From Chryseobacterium tagetis (GTDB taxonomy: Bacteria > Bacteroidota > Bacteroidia > Flavobacteriales > Weeksellaceae), in contig NZ_JAERSE020000003.1 of assembly GCF_016735585.2 (NCBI RefSeq), forward strand, positions 800,190-864,189: a stretch of 64,000 bases of DNA, written 5' to 3'. The translations under genes and the position numbers were made by a program. This document shows, piece after piece, positions 19,451 through 28,809 of the stretch; positions within the stretch are counted from its first letter, which is position 1, and every line of letters starts with the position of its first letter. A model generated the notes under the pieces. The model had not been told where the DNA came from. It worked only from the letters and a program-made list of their open reading frames with translations, and made no database searches.

Positions 19451-22400
19451 ATGCTAATCAAAGTTAAACCTAAGAATTTTAAGCCGCTCATTGCACCGCT
19501 GTTTTTGCTGGCATCAGGTTTTATGTTCGGACAAAAAACCGTAAACGATACCATAAAAAAAGACAAAACTAAGGATATTGAGGAAGTGGTGGTGATTGGT
19601 TACGGTAAAGTTAAGAAATCTGACTTGACAGGGTCTGTATCTTCAGTTTCAGCAAAAGATTTGGCGGCTACACCAGCCATGAATGCTTTACAGGCATTAC
19701 AGGGTAGAGCAGCAGGTTTGAATATTGTGACTTCGGGAGGAGCTCCGGGAGCGGGTGCCAATGTTACTCTTCGTGGTGGAGCATCTATTACTCAGGGAAC
19801 AGAGCCGCTTTATATTGTTGATGGTTTTCAGTTGGATAATGCATTAAATGTAATTAATCCAAATGATATTGAAAGTATTGATGTATTAAAAGGGGCTTCT
19901 GCAATCGCAATCTATGGGGCACGTGGTTCGAATGGTATTATTGTTATTAAAACAAAAACCGGAAAAAAAGGTAGAACGACTGTTAATTACAACTCTTTTA
20001 TGTCATTCGATATGCTTTCAAAGAAGTTGGATATGCTTTCAAATTCTGAAGACTATGTTAAATATCAATATGAACTGGCACAACTTTCAGGAAAAACAAC
20101 TCAATGGAGTAATGTTTTCGATAATAGTTTGGGAACTGATACTCCCGGATTTTATACAGGAGTTTATGGTAGAATAAATAACAGATATGCATTGGCCCCT
20201 TCTTTGGATTGGCAAGACAAAATGCTTGGGGGTACAGGGACAACTCAAAATCAGAATGTTAATATTTCTGCAGGAAATGACAAAACCCAGGCTTTTATTA
20301 GTTATAACTACAATAAGCAGGATGGTTTGTTGGCTAATTACAGTGAAACTAGAAATTCATTGCGTGCTAATATTAATTCTGAATTATATAAAGGAATAAG
20401 AGTCGACTTTAGTTCAATGTTTAATTCCAATTCTACAAACGGAGGAGGAGCATATTCGGGAATGAAAAAAATCCTTCTTCAGCCTATTACAGGAGGAACT
20501 AAATTCACAAACGATCAGTTATTTAATACACAGACTTATGGTGATTATTCAGGATTGGATTCTGGTTTTGATACAGAAAATCCATATATAGAAACTCAGG
20601 CTTCTACATCCAACAGACGTTTTAGATCATTTGTAGCGAATGCAGGTGTTGAATTTGACTTTTTGAAAAATTTCACATTTAGAACAGCAGGTTCTTATAA
20701 CTGGAATAACAGTAAATCTACATCATTTTCAGATATAAATTCCCGTGCATATTTAACAGATCCTGTAACTACTGGGATCAACGGAAGTATTGCAAATGCA
20801 GAAAGCTTCCGTTATCAGATAACAAATACTTTAACATACAATAAAACATTTGCAGAAAAGCATAAGGTTACTGTTTTAGTAGGACAAGAAGCTGTTTATC
20901 AGGAATCTGAAAATAATAGCATGAAATTAGTCAAATTTCCGATTTATAACTATGGATTAGATGATATTGGTAATGCAACAGTAGCTGATAAAAATGTCGA
21001 TCATTCCAGTTATGCGATAAGTTCTTATTTTGGACGTGTAAATTATAATTATGATGATCGCTATTTATTGACTGCTACTATTCGTAGAGATGGTTCTTCC
21101 AAGTTTGATTCAGAATATAGATGGGGAACTTTTCCATCTGTAGCTGCAGCATGGCGTATTTCTCAGGAAAATTTTTGGCAAAACAGTAAGATCAATCGTA
21201 TTGTTAACGATTTTAAATTAAGATTTGAATATGGAATTACTGGTAATAATGATATATCAAATAGTTTATACACAACAAATTTAGTACTTACAGCCTACCC
21301 TATCAACAATGATCCTAATAATCCTGCATATACAACAGGTAATACTGTAGGTAACCGAACGTTACAATGGGAAGAAATGAAAGCAACCAATATTGGGGTA
21401 GATTTAGCATTCTTGAATAACAGAATAAAATTAACTTCAGAGTTTTATAATAATGATGTAAATAAAATGTTATTACCAGTTGGTTTACCAGTTTCTTCAG
21501 GGTATACTACACAATATCAAAATATTGCAGTTATGAGAAACCGAGGTATGGAATTTACCCTTAATACTCTTAACGTAAAATCTGGAGCCTTCAGATGGTC
21601 GACAGACGCTAATATAGGTTTTAACAAGTCAAAGGTTCTTGCTTTGGATGGTAGAGACAACAGACCATTTAGTGTAGGAGGAAGCAGATCAGGAATGGTA
21701 ACATATTATGCTAAAGTAGGTGAGCAGTTGGGAGATATGTATGGTTATGTTTATCAAGGGATTTATACAACCGATGATTTTAATCAGGCTGCAGATGGAA
21801 CACTTACTTTAAAGGCAGGTATTGTAAAACCTGCTTCAGGTACTCCCAAGCCTGGAGATATGAAATTTGCTGCGGATAATGAAGCCGGAGATCAGTTTAC
21901 AAGAAAATTAGTAAAAATAGGAAATGGTACTCCTGATTTTATTGGGGGAATAAACAATAATTTCTCTTATAAAGGATTTGATTTAAATATATTCATGAAA
22001 TTTAGTGTTGGTGGTGATATCTATAATGCCACTAAGCAAAGTTTAAGCCCTTACGCAATGTTTCAGAATGTACCTTCAGAATTCGGAAACAATTACTATC
22101 ACTTGATAGATCCAAATACAGGACAAGCAACAACAAACTTAATAAGATTAAAAGAACTTAACCCCGATGAAGGCTCAAGGCTTTGGAGCTTAAGCAACAC
22201 AAATACGGCTAATATTGCTTATCCATCATCATATTATGTAGAAGATGGGTCGTATTTGAGAATTGCTCAGATCACTATTGGTTACAGTTTTAATAAAGAA
22301 TTTTTACAGCATATTGCAGTAACTAATGCGCGCATTTATTTTACAATGAATAATGTAGCTACAATTACTGGTTACTCTGGTTATGACCCTGAAGTTTCAG

Positions 22401-22492
22401 CGGCGAGTGGGGTGGCAATAACTCCGGGATATGATACATCATCGTATCCACGGTCAAGAAGTTATGTTCTTGGAATCAATTTAACTTTTTAA
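19451..22492 (+). CDS. SusC/RagA-family TonB-linked outer-membrane transporter
   Basis: This 1013-residue outer-membrane beta-barrel imports oligosaccharides with its SusD partner. After an N-terminal export signal comes a TonB box (EEVVVIGYG, about residues 38-46) and the plug (ALQALQGRAAGLNIVTSGG, VTLRGGASI, IDVLKGASAIAIYGARGSNG). The barrel ends NLTF. The ~90-residue carboxypeptidase-D-like domain that usually stands between the signal and TonB box of SusC proteins is absent. Given the locus, the substrate is probably an RG-I oligosaccharide. It is 9 bp from the susD-like gene, with its own leader and no regulator directly adjacent. Confidence 0.93.
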   Translation: MLIKVKPKNFKPLIAPLFLLASGFMFGQKTVNDTIKKDKTKDIEEVVVIGYGKVKKSDLTGSVSSVSAKDLAATPAMNALQALQGRAAGLNIVTSGGAPGAGANVTLRGGASITQGTEPLYIVDGFQLDNALNVINPNDIESIDVLKGASAIAIYGARGSNGIIVIKTKTGKKGRTTVNYNSFMSFDMLSKKLDMLSNSEDYVKYQYELAQLSGKTTQWSNVFDNSLGTDTPGFYTGVYGRINNRYALAPSLDWQDKMLGGTGTTQNQNVNISAGNDKTQAFISYNYNKQDGLLANYSETRNSLRANINSELYKGIRVDFSSMFNSNSTNGGGAYSGMKKILLQPITGGTKFTNDQLFNTQTYGDYSGLDSGFDTENPYIETQASTSNRRFRSFVANAGVEFDFLKNFTFRTAGSYNWNNSKSTSFSDINSRAYLTDPVTTGINGSIANAESFRYQITNTLTYNKTFAEKHKVTVLVGQEAVYQESENNSMKLVKFPIYNYGLDDIGNATVADKNVDHSSYAISSYFGRVNYNYDDRYLLTATIRRDGSSKFDSEYRWGTFPSVAAAWRISQENFWQNSKINRIVNDFKLRFEYGITGNNDISNSLYTTNLVLTAYPINNDPNNPAYTTGNTVGNRTLQWEEMKATNIGVDLAFLNNRIKLTSEFYNNDVNKMLLPVGLPVSSGYTTQYQNIAVMRNRGMEFTLNTLNVKSGAFRWSTDANIGFNKSKVLALDGRDNRPFSVGGSRSGMVTYYAKVGEQLGDMYGYVYQGIYTTDDFNQAADGTLTLKAGIVKPASGTPKPGDMKFAADNEAGDQFTRKLVKIGNGTPDFIGGINNNFSYKGFDLNIFMKFSVGGDIYNATKQSLSPYAMFQNVPSEFGNNYYHLIDPNTGQATTNLIRLKELNPDEGSRLWSLSNTNTANIAYPSSYYVEDGSYLRIAQITIGYSFNKEFLQHIAVTNARIYFTMNNVATITGYSGYDPEVSAASGVAITPGYDTSSYPRSRSYVLGINLTF

Positions 22493-22501
22493 TATTTAAT
22501 C

Positions 22502-24568
22502 ATGAAAAATATAATCAATAATAAATCAATATTTGTAAAAAAAATAGTAGTAATTCCTTCTATTGTAATTGCCGGACTTTTTATAAGTTCTTGTAGTTCA
22601 GATTTTTTGGATCAACCGGCTTATAATATTACCGATACCAATACGGTCTTTGAAAATTTAGATACTGCAGATTTATTTGTTCAGGGTTGCTATAGAGGGT
22701 TGGTTTCTACAGAAATGTATTATCAACTTGGTGCAGGAGACACTGTAACTCATTCTTCTGAAGACGGTTCTACTAATAATTCTAAATATAATATTTGTAA
22801 TTATAAGTATGATGCCTATACGCCAAATACCGTTACAGGAGTTTATGCTGCGATGTATTCTAGTATAGAGAAAACTAATATCGCTATCACAAGACTAAGT
22901 TTAATGGATCCTAGTGCAAAGCGTAATTCTTTATTAGCGGAAGTGAAAGCTATCCGTGCATTTTGTTATTACAATTTGATTAGAATATACGGAGATGTTC
23001 CCGCAGTTTGGATTCCTTTGGAAGATGCGGATCCTAATGATCCAAATACTTTATATCCAAAACGCACTTCTCGTGATGTTATTTATGATCGTGTTATTGC
23101 CGATATGCAGGAGTCTATAAATGATTTGCCAACTACCGGAACAACGACAGAGCGTTTAACAAAAGCGGCTGGTAATGCTTTGTTAGCAAGGATTGCTTTA
23201 TATGCAGCAGGGTATTCTTTAAGATGGGACCTTAATACTGGATCAGCCGGAACAATGTCTAGAAGAAGTGATAACGCAAGAGTTCAGCAGCTTTATCAAA
23301 TTGCAGATAATGCGGCTGCAGCGGTGATTAATGGTGGTACTGCGAGTTTAGTACAAGCTCAGGGAGGTAAAAGTGGCTTTGAAGCATTGTGGTTCAATTT
23401 CGATCAAAGAAAGTTTTCAGTTACAAACACTGAAATGCTTTGGCATATTGCTGAATACGGAGCAAATACCAATTCAGCATTTGGAGTCTATGCAATGGAA
23501 GGATCTCGTGGAGGGACTTATGGATCTAGAAAAGCATTACAATTTATACTACCTAGTTATTATCTATCTTTTAATCCAGGTGATACGCGTAGAGATGTTT
23601 CTTGTACTTCTTACAGTATTTATTTCTTAAATGCGGGTGCTGCTACAGATACTTGGGTAAATGTTGGGACTACATTTTCATGTATCATGTCTGGGAAATT
23701 TAGAATGGGATGGTGTGTTGCGCCTCAGGCGGCAGATGCTCGTAATTTAAATATTCCAATTCTAAGATATGCTGATGTTTTATTAATGTATGCCGAAACT
23801 CAAAATTACTTAAACGGAGGTCCTACTGCTGCAGGAACTGCGGCTTTACAACAAGTGAGAACCCGTGCAGGAATTGGTTCACTACCAATACCAAGTGGTC
23901 AGCAAGCTTTCGAATCAGCTATTGTTCAGGAGCGTAAGTGGGAATTTGCGGGTGAATTTAATCTTCGTACAGATTTAATAAGAATGAATCGTATTGCGAG
24001 TGAAATTGAAGCTACAAAATTGGCCATGAAAAACTTATCAGACAAAACTGGCGCTTATGCAAATACACCAGCTTTGCGTCTTTATAAATTTGAAAAGAAC
24101 GCACAGGTATATGGAGATCCGTTCTTGGCACTTAAATATATTGAAATAACCAGCCCGGCAGAAATTGCGATCGTTCAAAATGTTCCTACTGCTGCCGCAA
24201 ATTATGCTGCTTATCAGACGGCTTTAGCAAGTATTGTTACAGCACATGGACAGACAGTAGTAGCTGGTGATAAATGGTATCCTACTAAAATGTTTGAAGC
24301 ATACACAAGTACTTTCAATGGAAACGCAAGAAAAGCGGTAGGATTTACAAGCGGATTTAACGCTTTGCAAATCGGAAATATTATCTATACAAAACCAACA
24401 GGTTCTGCCGAAAATGGAGGAGTTTATCCAAACTGGATTGAAGGTGGAGGAGACGGTCTTTTCTACGGATTTGTACCTAATAAAACAGAATTACTTCCAT
24501 TCGCAGCAGCTTCAGCAGGTCATCCTTTAGTTGATAATCCAAACCTGACTCAGCTTCCTGGATATTAA
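22502..24568 (+). CDS. SusD/RagB-family surface glycan-binding lipoprotein
   Basis: The 688-residue lipoprotein (lipobox LFISSC, then SSDFLDQPAYNITD) caps the SusC transporter. The TPR-like core is visible (AEVKAIRAFCYYNLIRIYGDVP, KAAGNALLARIALYAAG, LRYADVLLMYAETQN), and the RagB signature WEFAGEFNLRTDLIRMNRI lies near residue 480. It is longer than the usual ~550 residues; the extra length lies in the last ~180 residues, after AMKNLSDK. It binds substrate at the cell surface, presumably RG-I fragments. A terminator follows at 24591, so susC-susD form a two-gene operon. Confidence 0.93.
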   Translation: MKNIINNKSIFVKKIVVIPSIVIAGLFISSCSSDFLDQPAYNITDTNTVFENLDTADLFVQGCYRGLVSTEMYYQLGAGDTVTHSSEDGSTNNSKYNICNYKYDAYTPNTVTGVYAAMYSSIEKTNIAITRLSLMDPSAKRNSLLAEVKAIRAFCYYNLIRIYGDVPAVWIPLEDADPNDPNTLYPKRTSRDVIYDRVIADMQESINDLPTTGTTTERLTKAAGNALLARIALYAAGYSLRWDLNTGSAGTMSRRSDNARVQQLYQIADNAAAAVINGGTASLVQAQGGKSGFEALWFNFDQRKFSVTNTEMLWHIAEYGANTNSAFGVYAMEGSRGGTYGSRKALQFILPSYYLSFNPGDTRRDVSCTSYSIYFLNAGAATDTWVNVGTTFSCIMSGKFRMGWCVAPQAADARNLNIPILRYADVLLMYAETQNYLNGGPTAAGTAALQQVRTRAGIGSLPIPSGQQAFESAIVQERKWEFAGEFNLRTDLIRMNRIASEIEATKLAMKNLSDKTGAYANTPALRLYKFEKNAQVYGDPFLALKYIEITSPAEIAIVQNVPTAAANYAAYQTALASIVTAHGQTVVAGDKWYPTKMFEAYTSTFNGNARKAVGFTSGFNALQIGNIIYTKPTGSAENGGVYPNWIEGGGDGLFYGFVPNKTELLPFAAASAGHPLVDNPNLTQLPGY

Positions 24569-24590
24569 TAAATAACAATTAAAAATTATT

Positions 24591-24632
24591 TAAACATTAA
24601 GAGAATTAAATTTTTCTTAATGTTTAAATTTT
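24591..24632 (+). terminator. Terminator after susD
   Basis: TAAACATTAAGA pairs with TCTTAATGTTTA (24591-24602 with 24615-24626), followed by AATTTT. Confidence 0.8.
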
Positions 24633-24764
24633 ATAAAACCAACCAATCATAAAATAAGAATCATAATAATTCTAATAAGATTGATATATACAGACGAATT
24701 ACGATGGAAAATCAAACGTTAATTTATCTTTAAATTCAGTATTTACCAGTATAGTACGGGATGC

Positions 24765-24780
24765 TGTAACGGATATTACA
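24765..24780. promoter_or_regulatory. Inverted repeat TGTAACGGATATTACA in the aldolase/dehydrogenase leader
   Basis: The half-sites TGTAA and TTACA are separated by 6 bp, 41 bp before the ATG at 24821. The preceding text GGGATGCTGTAAC resembles AGGATGCTAAAAC in the susC leader (19385-19397). It could be an operator or a leader element; it occurs only once in this exact form. Confidence 0.35.
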
Positions 24781-24820
24781 ATCTAATTTTGGAATACAAT
24801 TTAGAAATATAAGACAAACA

Positions 24821-26923
24821 ATGGAAAAAGTAAAAACATTCAAATACGTAGACTATCTATGGGATGAAAATAAGGCAGCAGCTTTAGGAGACGATCAGGT
24901 TGCTTTATTTTTATATCGTTCAAACATTCTGGGAGCTGATTTAAGAATCACAAATTATGGAGGAGGAAATACAAGTTGCAAAACCATAGAAAAAGACCCG
25001 TTAACCAATGAAAATGTTGAAGTAATGTGGGTAAAAGGTTCAGGAGGTGACATCGGAACTTTAACAAGAAAAGGAATTGCAGGGTTGTACACAGAAAGAC
25101 TACGAAACTTAAAAAATGTTTATCAGGGCTTAGCAGATGAAGACAGAATGGTAGGATTGTTCAATCACTGTATTTTTGATCTGGACAGCAAAGCACCTTC
25201 TATTGACACCCCTCTTCACGGGCTTCTTCCATTCAAACATATCGATCACCTTCATCCGGATGCTTTGATCGCAGTAGCCGCGGCAAAAGACAGTGAGAAA
25301 ATCACGAAAGAAATCTGGGGAGACACAATGGGATGGGTTCCTTGGCAACGTCCTGGGTTTGATTTAGGATTACAATTGGAAAAATGTTTAAATGATAATC
25401 CCGGAATCCGTGGAATTGTTCTAGGTAGCCATGGTTTATTTACTTGGGGAGATACTTCTTACGAATGTTATATCAACAGTTTAGAAGTTATTGAAATGGC
25501 TTCTGAATATATCGCTAAAAAAATTGAAGAAAACGGACAGGTTTTCGGAGGACAAAAAGTAGAATCTCTTTCTCCGGTTGACCGTAAGATTAAAGCGGCG
25601 CAAATCATGCCTTTATTGCGTGGTTTAGCTTCTTCAGAAAGCAGAATGGTAGGCCATTTCACAGACAGCGATACTGTTTTAGAATTCATCAACAGTAATG
25701 ATTTAGACCGTTTAGCTCCACTTGGAACTTCATGTCCTGATCACTTTTTAAGAACGAAAATCCAGCCGTTGATTTTAAGTCTTTCTCCAAACGAAGATCT
25801 TACAGATTCAGCTGCAATTTTAGAAAAACTAACTCCTCTTTTCGAACAGTACAGAGAAGAATACAAAGAATATTACGAAACGTGCAAGCATCCGAACAGC
25901 CCTGCAATGCGTGATCCGAATCCGGTTATCATCATTTATCCGGGAGTAGGAATGTTCAGTTTCTCAAAAGATAAACAAACAACGCGTGTTGCAAGTGAGT
26001 TTTATGTAAATGCAATTAATGTAATGCGTGGTGCAGAAGCCATTTCAGAATACACGTCTTTACCAAGACAGGAAGCATTCGACATCGAATATTGGTTGTT
26101 GGAAGAAGCAAAACTTCAGAGAATGCCAAAAGAAAAACCATTGTCAAGAAAAATCGCTGTGGTAACAGGAGCAGGAGGTGGAATTGGGCAGGCAATTGCT
26201 GATAAAATGGTTCAGGAAGGTGCGGTTGTAGTGTTCACAGATTTAAATCAGGAAGCATTAGATTCTGTAACTTCAAAATACAGCAAAGATCAGGCTGTAG
26301 GTGTTCCATGTGATGTAACGAACGAACAGGCAATTGCCAACGCTTTCAAAGAAACTGTTTTAGCTTTCGGTGGAGTAGATATCATTGTTCATTCCGCAGG
26401 TTTGGCAATTTCTAAATCATTAGAAGATACGACTACAAAAGATTGGGATCTATTAGAAGATGTGTTGGTAAAAGGCCAGTTCCTAATGATCAAAAACGGT
26501 GTTGAAATCATCAAAAAACAAGGTTTAGGAGGGGATATCGTCAACATTGCAAGTAAAAATGGTTTAGTGGCGGGACCAAATAATGTAGCGTACGGAACAG
26601 CAAAAGCAGCTCAACAGCACATGACAAGATTATTGGCCGCAGAATTAGCAACTGATAAAATCAGAGTGAATGTTGTAAATCCGGACGGCGTTATCGTTGG
26701 AAGCAAAATCTGGGAAGGTTCTTGGGCGGAAGGCAGAGCAAAAGCCAACGGAATTTCTGTTGAAGAATTACCTGCGTTTTATGCAAAAAGAAACTTATTA
26801 AATGAAATTATTCTTCCTGAAGACATCGCAAACGGAGTGTTCGCTTGTGTGGCTATTTTAGATAAAAGTACAGGAAACATCATCAATGTAGATGGCGGAA
26901 TGGCAAATGCGTTCCCAAGATAA
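24821..26923 (+). CDS. Bifunctional rhamnulose-1-phosphate aldolase / L-lactaldehyde dehydrogenase
   Basis: The 700-residue fusion has an N-terminal class II aldolase domain (about 1-410; NYGGGNTSCKTIEKDPLT, HGLLPFKHIDHLHPDALIA, GIVLGSHGLFTWG with metal-binding His residues). A C-terminal short-chain dehydrogenase follows (about 440-700; VVTGAGGGIGQAIADKM nucleotide site near 446, YGTAKAAQQH catalytic Tyr/Lys near 590). It splits L-rhamnulose-1-phosphate into DHAP and L-lactaldehyde and, by analogy with YuxG/RhaEW-type proteins, oxidises the aldehyde to L-lactate. The neighbouring lactate dehydrogenase supports that outcome. It is cytoplasmic and full-length. Confidence 0.93.
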   Translation: MEKVKTFKYVDYLWDENKAAALGDDQVALFLYRSNILGADLRITNYGGGNTSCKTIEKDPLTNENVEVMWVKGSGGDIGTLTRKGIAGLYTERLRNLKNVYQGLADEDRMVGLFNHCIFDLDSKAPSIDTPLHGLLPFKHIDHLHPDALIAVAAAKDSEKITKEIWGDTMGWVPWQRPGFDLGLQLEKCLNDNPGIRGIVLGSHGLFTWGDTSYECYINSLEVIEMASEYIAKKIEENGQVFGGQKVESLSPVDRKIKAAQIMPLLRGLASSESRMVGHFTDSDTVLEFINSNDLDRLAPLGTSCPDHFLRTKIQPLILSLSPNEDLTDSAAILEKLTPLFEQYREEYKEYYETCKHPNSPAMRDPNPVIIIYPGVGMFSFSKDKQTTRVASEFYVNAINVMRGAEAISEYTSLPRQEAFDIEYWLLEEAKLQRMPKEKPLSRKIAVVTGAGGGIGQAIADKMVQEGAVVVFTDLNQEALDSVTSKYSKDQAVGVPCDVTNEQAIANAFKETVLAFGGVDIIVHSAGLAISKSLEDTTTKDWDLLEDVLVKGQFLMIKNGVEIIKKQGLGGDIVNIASKNGLVAGPNNVAYGTAKAAQQHMTRLLAAELATDKIRVNVVNPDGVIVGSKIWEGSWAEGRAKANGISVEELPAFYAKRNLLNEIILPEDIANGVFACVAILDKSTGNIINVDGGMANAFPR

Positions 26924-26960
26924 ATTGTAAAACAGATAATTATTAAATTGCTGATTAGAT

Positions 26961-27128
26961 TTAACCACAAAAGCCACAAAAGTTTAATGAAGATATTATT
27001 CAAACTCTAAGAAGATCATAAAAGGAATATTCTATTTATTTACGACCGATCTCCTTCTTTTTTGAACTTTTATTTTCAATACTTTTAGCTTTACAGTAAA
27101 ACAAAAAGCTTTGTGACTTTTGTGGTAA
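26961..27128. repeat. 168-bp inverted-repeat intergenic element (copy B)
   Basis: The left arm TTAACCACAAAAGCCACAAA (from 26961) is matched in inverse by the right arm CTTTGTGACTTTTGTGGTAA (ending 27128). The ends are near-perfect inverted repeats. The interior has no open reading frame of note. It occupies nearly the whole gap between the aldolase and isomerase genes. Confidence 0.7.
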
Positions 27129-27152
27129 AAAATCAATTTAAAAAATCAAATC

Positions 27153-28433
27153 ATGATTATAGAAAAAGATATACTTGAACAGTACAATAAAAATGAAGTT
27201 GAAAATTTTAATATAGATTTTGATTTTCTACAAAATAAACTAACAAAAACAGGAGTAAATGTTGCTGAAATCGTCAACAAAATTGCAGATTTTCAGGTAG
27301 CTATTCCGAGTTGGGCTTTAGGAGCTGGAGGAACTCGTTTCGGAAGATTTTCTTACGGTGGCGAACCTTCTTCTTTAGAACAAAAATTAGATGATGTTGG
27401 TTTAATTCATGCTTTAACGCATTCTGCAGGAGCAGTTTCTCTGCATATTCCATGGGATATTCCGAGTGATGTGAAAGCAATCAAAGAAAAAGCAGCTTCT
27501 CACGGACTTGTTTTTGATGCAATGAATTCCAATACGTTCCAGGATCAGCCGGATGCAAAACATTCTTATAAATTTGGTTCTTTAAATTCAGTAAATGAAG
27601 ATTCTAGAGCTTATGCTGTGGAACACAACAAAGAAGTGATCAGAATAGGAAAAGAATTAGATTCAAAAAGCTTAACCGTTTGGTTGGCAGATGGATCTAG
27701 TTTCCCAGGGCAATTGAATTTCCAGAACGCTTTGTCAAAAACAGAGCAGAGTTTAAAAGAAATCTATGCAGGAATGCCTGAAGACTGGAAATTATTCATT
27801 GAATATAAACCTTACGAACCAAATTTCTACTCAACAACCATCCAGGATTGGGGAACGTCTTTCATGTTGGCCAATGCTTGCGGTGAAAGAGCGTATACAT
27901 TGGTAGATTTGGGACATCATTTGCCGAATTCAAACATCGAGCAAATTGTTGCAACATTGATGTATAAAGGGAAATTAGGAGGTTTCCACTTCAACGACAG
28001 TAAATATGGAGATGATGATTTAACGGTGGGTTCTATCAAACCTTACGCGTTATTCTTAATTTTCAATGAATTGGTATACGGAATTGAAAACAATCCTCAA
28101 AACCCTTATCCGGCTTGGATGATCGATGCAAGTCATAACATCAAAGATCCGTTGGAAGACCTGATTCAATCTTTAGAAGCGATTTTAATTGCTTATGCGC
28201 AAGCGCTTTTAGTAGATCAGAAAGCATTGAAAGATGCACAATTGAATAATGATGTTGTTCGTGCACAGGAGATTTTACAAAATGCGTACAGAACAGATGT
28301 TCGTCCATTATTGAGAGCTGCAAGATTACAGACAGGAGCAGCATTGGATCCGATTGCGGCTTACAGAAACCTTAAAGTAAGAGAAAACTTAATTACAGAA
28401 AGAGGTCTGAATGTAAAAGCAACAGGATTGTAA
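27153..28433 (+). CDS. rhaI: L-rhamnose isomerase (RhaI-type sugar isomerase)
   Basis: The 426-residue TIM-barrel isomerase converts L-rhamnose to L-rhamnulose. It matches the RhaI type found in Bacteroidota and Pseudomonas rather than E. coli RhaA: WALGAGGTRFGRFSYGGEP near the N-terminus, LADGSSFPGQLNFQNAL, EYKPYEPNFYSTTIQDWG with metal ligands, and GFHFNDSKYGDDD. It is cytoplasmic and is followed by a short hairpin terminator. It lies between the aldolase/dehydrogenase and the kinase, as expected for a rhamnose pathway. Confidence 0.92.
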   Translation: MIIEKDILEQYNKNEVENFNIDFDFLQNKLTKTGVNVAEIVNKIADFQVAIPSWALGAGGTRFGRFSYGGEPSSLEQKLDDVGLIHALTHSAGAVSLHIPWDIPSDVKAIKEKAASHGLVFDAMNSNTFQDQPDAKHSYKFGSLNSVNEDSRAYAVEHNKEVIRIGKELDSKSLTVWLADGSSFPGQLNFQNALSKTEQSLKEIYAGMPEDWKLFIEYKPYEPNFYSTTIQDWGTSFMLANACGERAYTLVDLGHHLPNSNIEQIVATLMYKGKLGGFHFNDSKYGDDDLTVGSIKPYALFLIFNELVYGIENNPQNPYPAWMIDASHNIKDPLEDLIQSLEAILIAYAQALLVDQKALKDAQLNNDVVRAQEILQNAYRTDVRPLLRAARLQTGAALDPIAAYRNLKVRENLITERGLNVKATGL

Positions 28434-28809
28434 TCTTATTTAAAATTGATAATTTAAACTTTCAGGTGCAATCGAAAGTTTTTAATTATATGTATCCTTA
28501 TTTTTTATCATTAAGGTTGAAAGTGTTTAGATTATTAGAATTTTAGGCTTATTGCCTCGGAAACTAGTGGATTTTTCTTTATAAATTTTAATATCTGAAC
28601 ACTCCTTAATGGTTCTGGAATACTATTACTAAGACTTTAAACTTAACGCTTAGCTAAGCACAAATGTCTTGAAAATATAAAAATACAAAGTATTCATACA
28701 AAAATTTTGCAGGAGATTCTTTTGTTTCCTGCAATATAAGAGACCAGATAAAACCAAACCTGAAAAAAATTATTTCGTTTCATCACATACAATTTAATTC
28801 ATCGCAAGA
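28434..28809. other. 376-bp spacer between rhaI and the kinase gene
   Basis: No gene is seen. It contains the terminator at 28456-28484, AT-rich sequence, and an isolated inverted repeat TTGCAGGA/TCCTGCAA (28707-28714 with 28727-28734) about 75 bp before the kinase start that lacks a T-run on the plus strand. The latter may be a leader structure. Confidence 0.4.
28456..28484 (+). terminator. Terminator after rhaI
   Basis: The stem AAACTTTC / GAAAGTTT (28456-28463 with 28474-28481) is followed by TTT. The loop contains TGCAATCG, half of the rhamnose palindrome, which may be chance. Confidence 0.65.

Noticed and set aside
28707..28734. TTGCAGGA/TCCTGCAA hairpin as a terminator
   Set aside because: It lacks a T-run on the plus strand and lies well after the rhaI terminator, so it was kept only as a possible leader structure.
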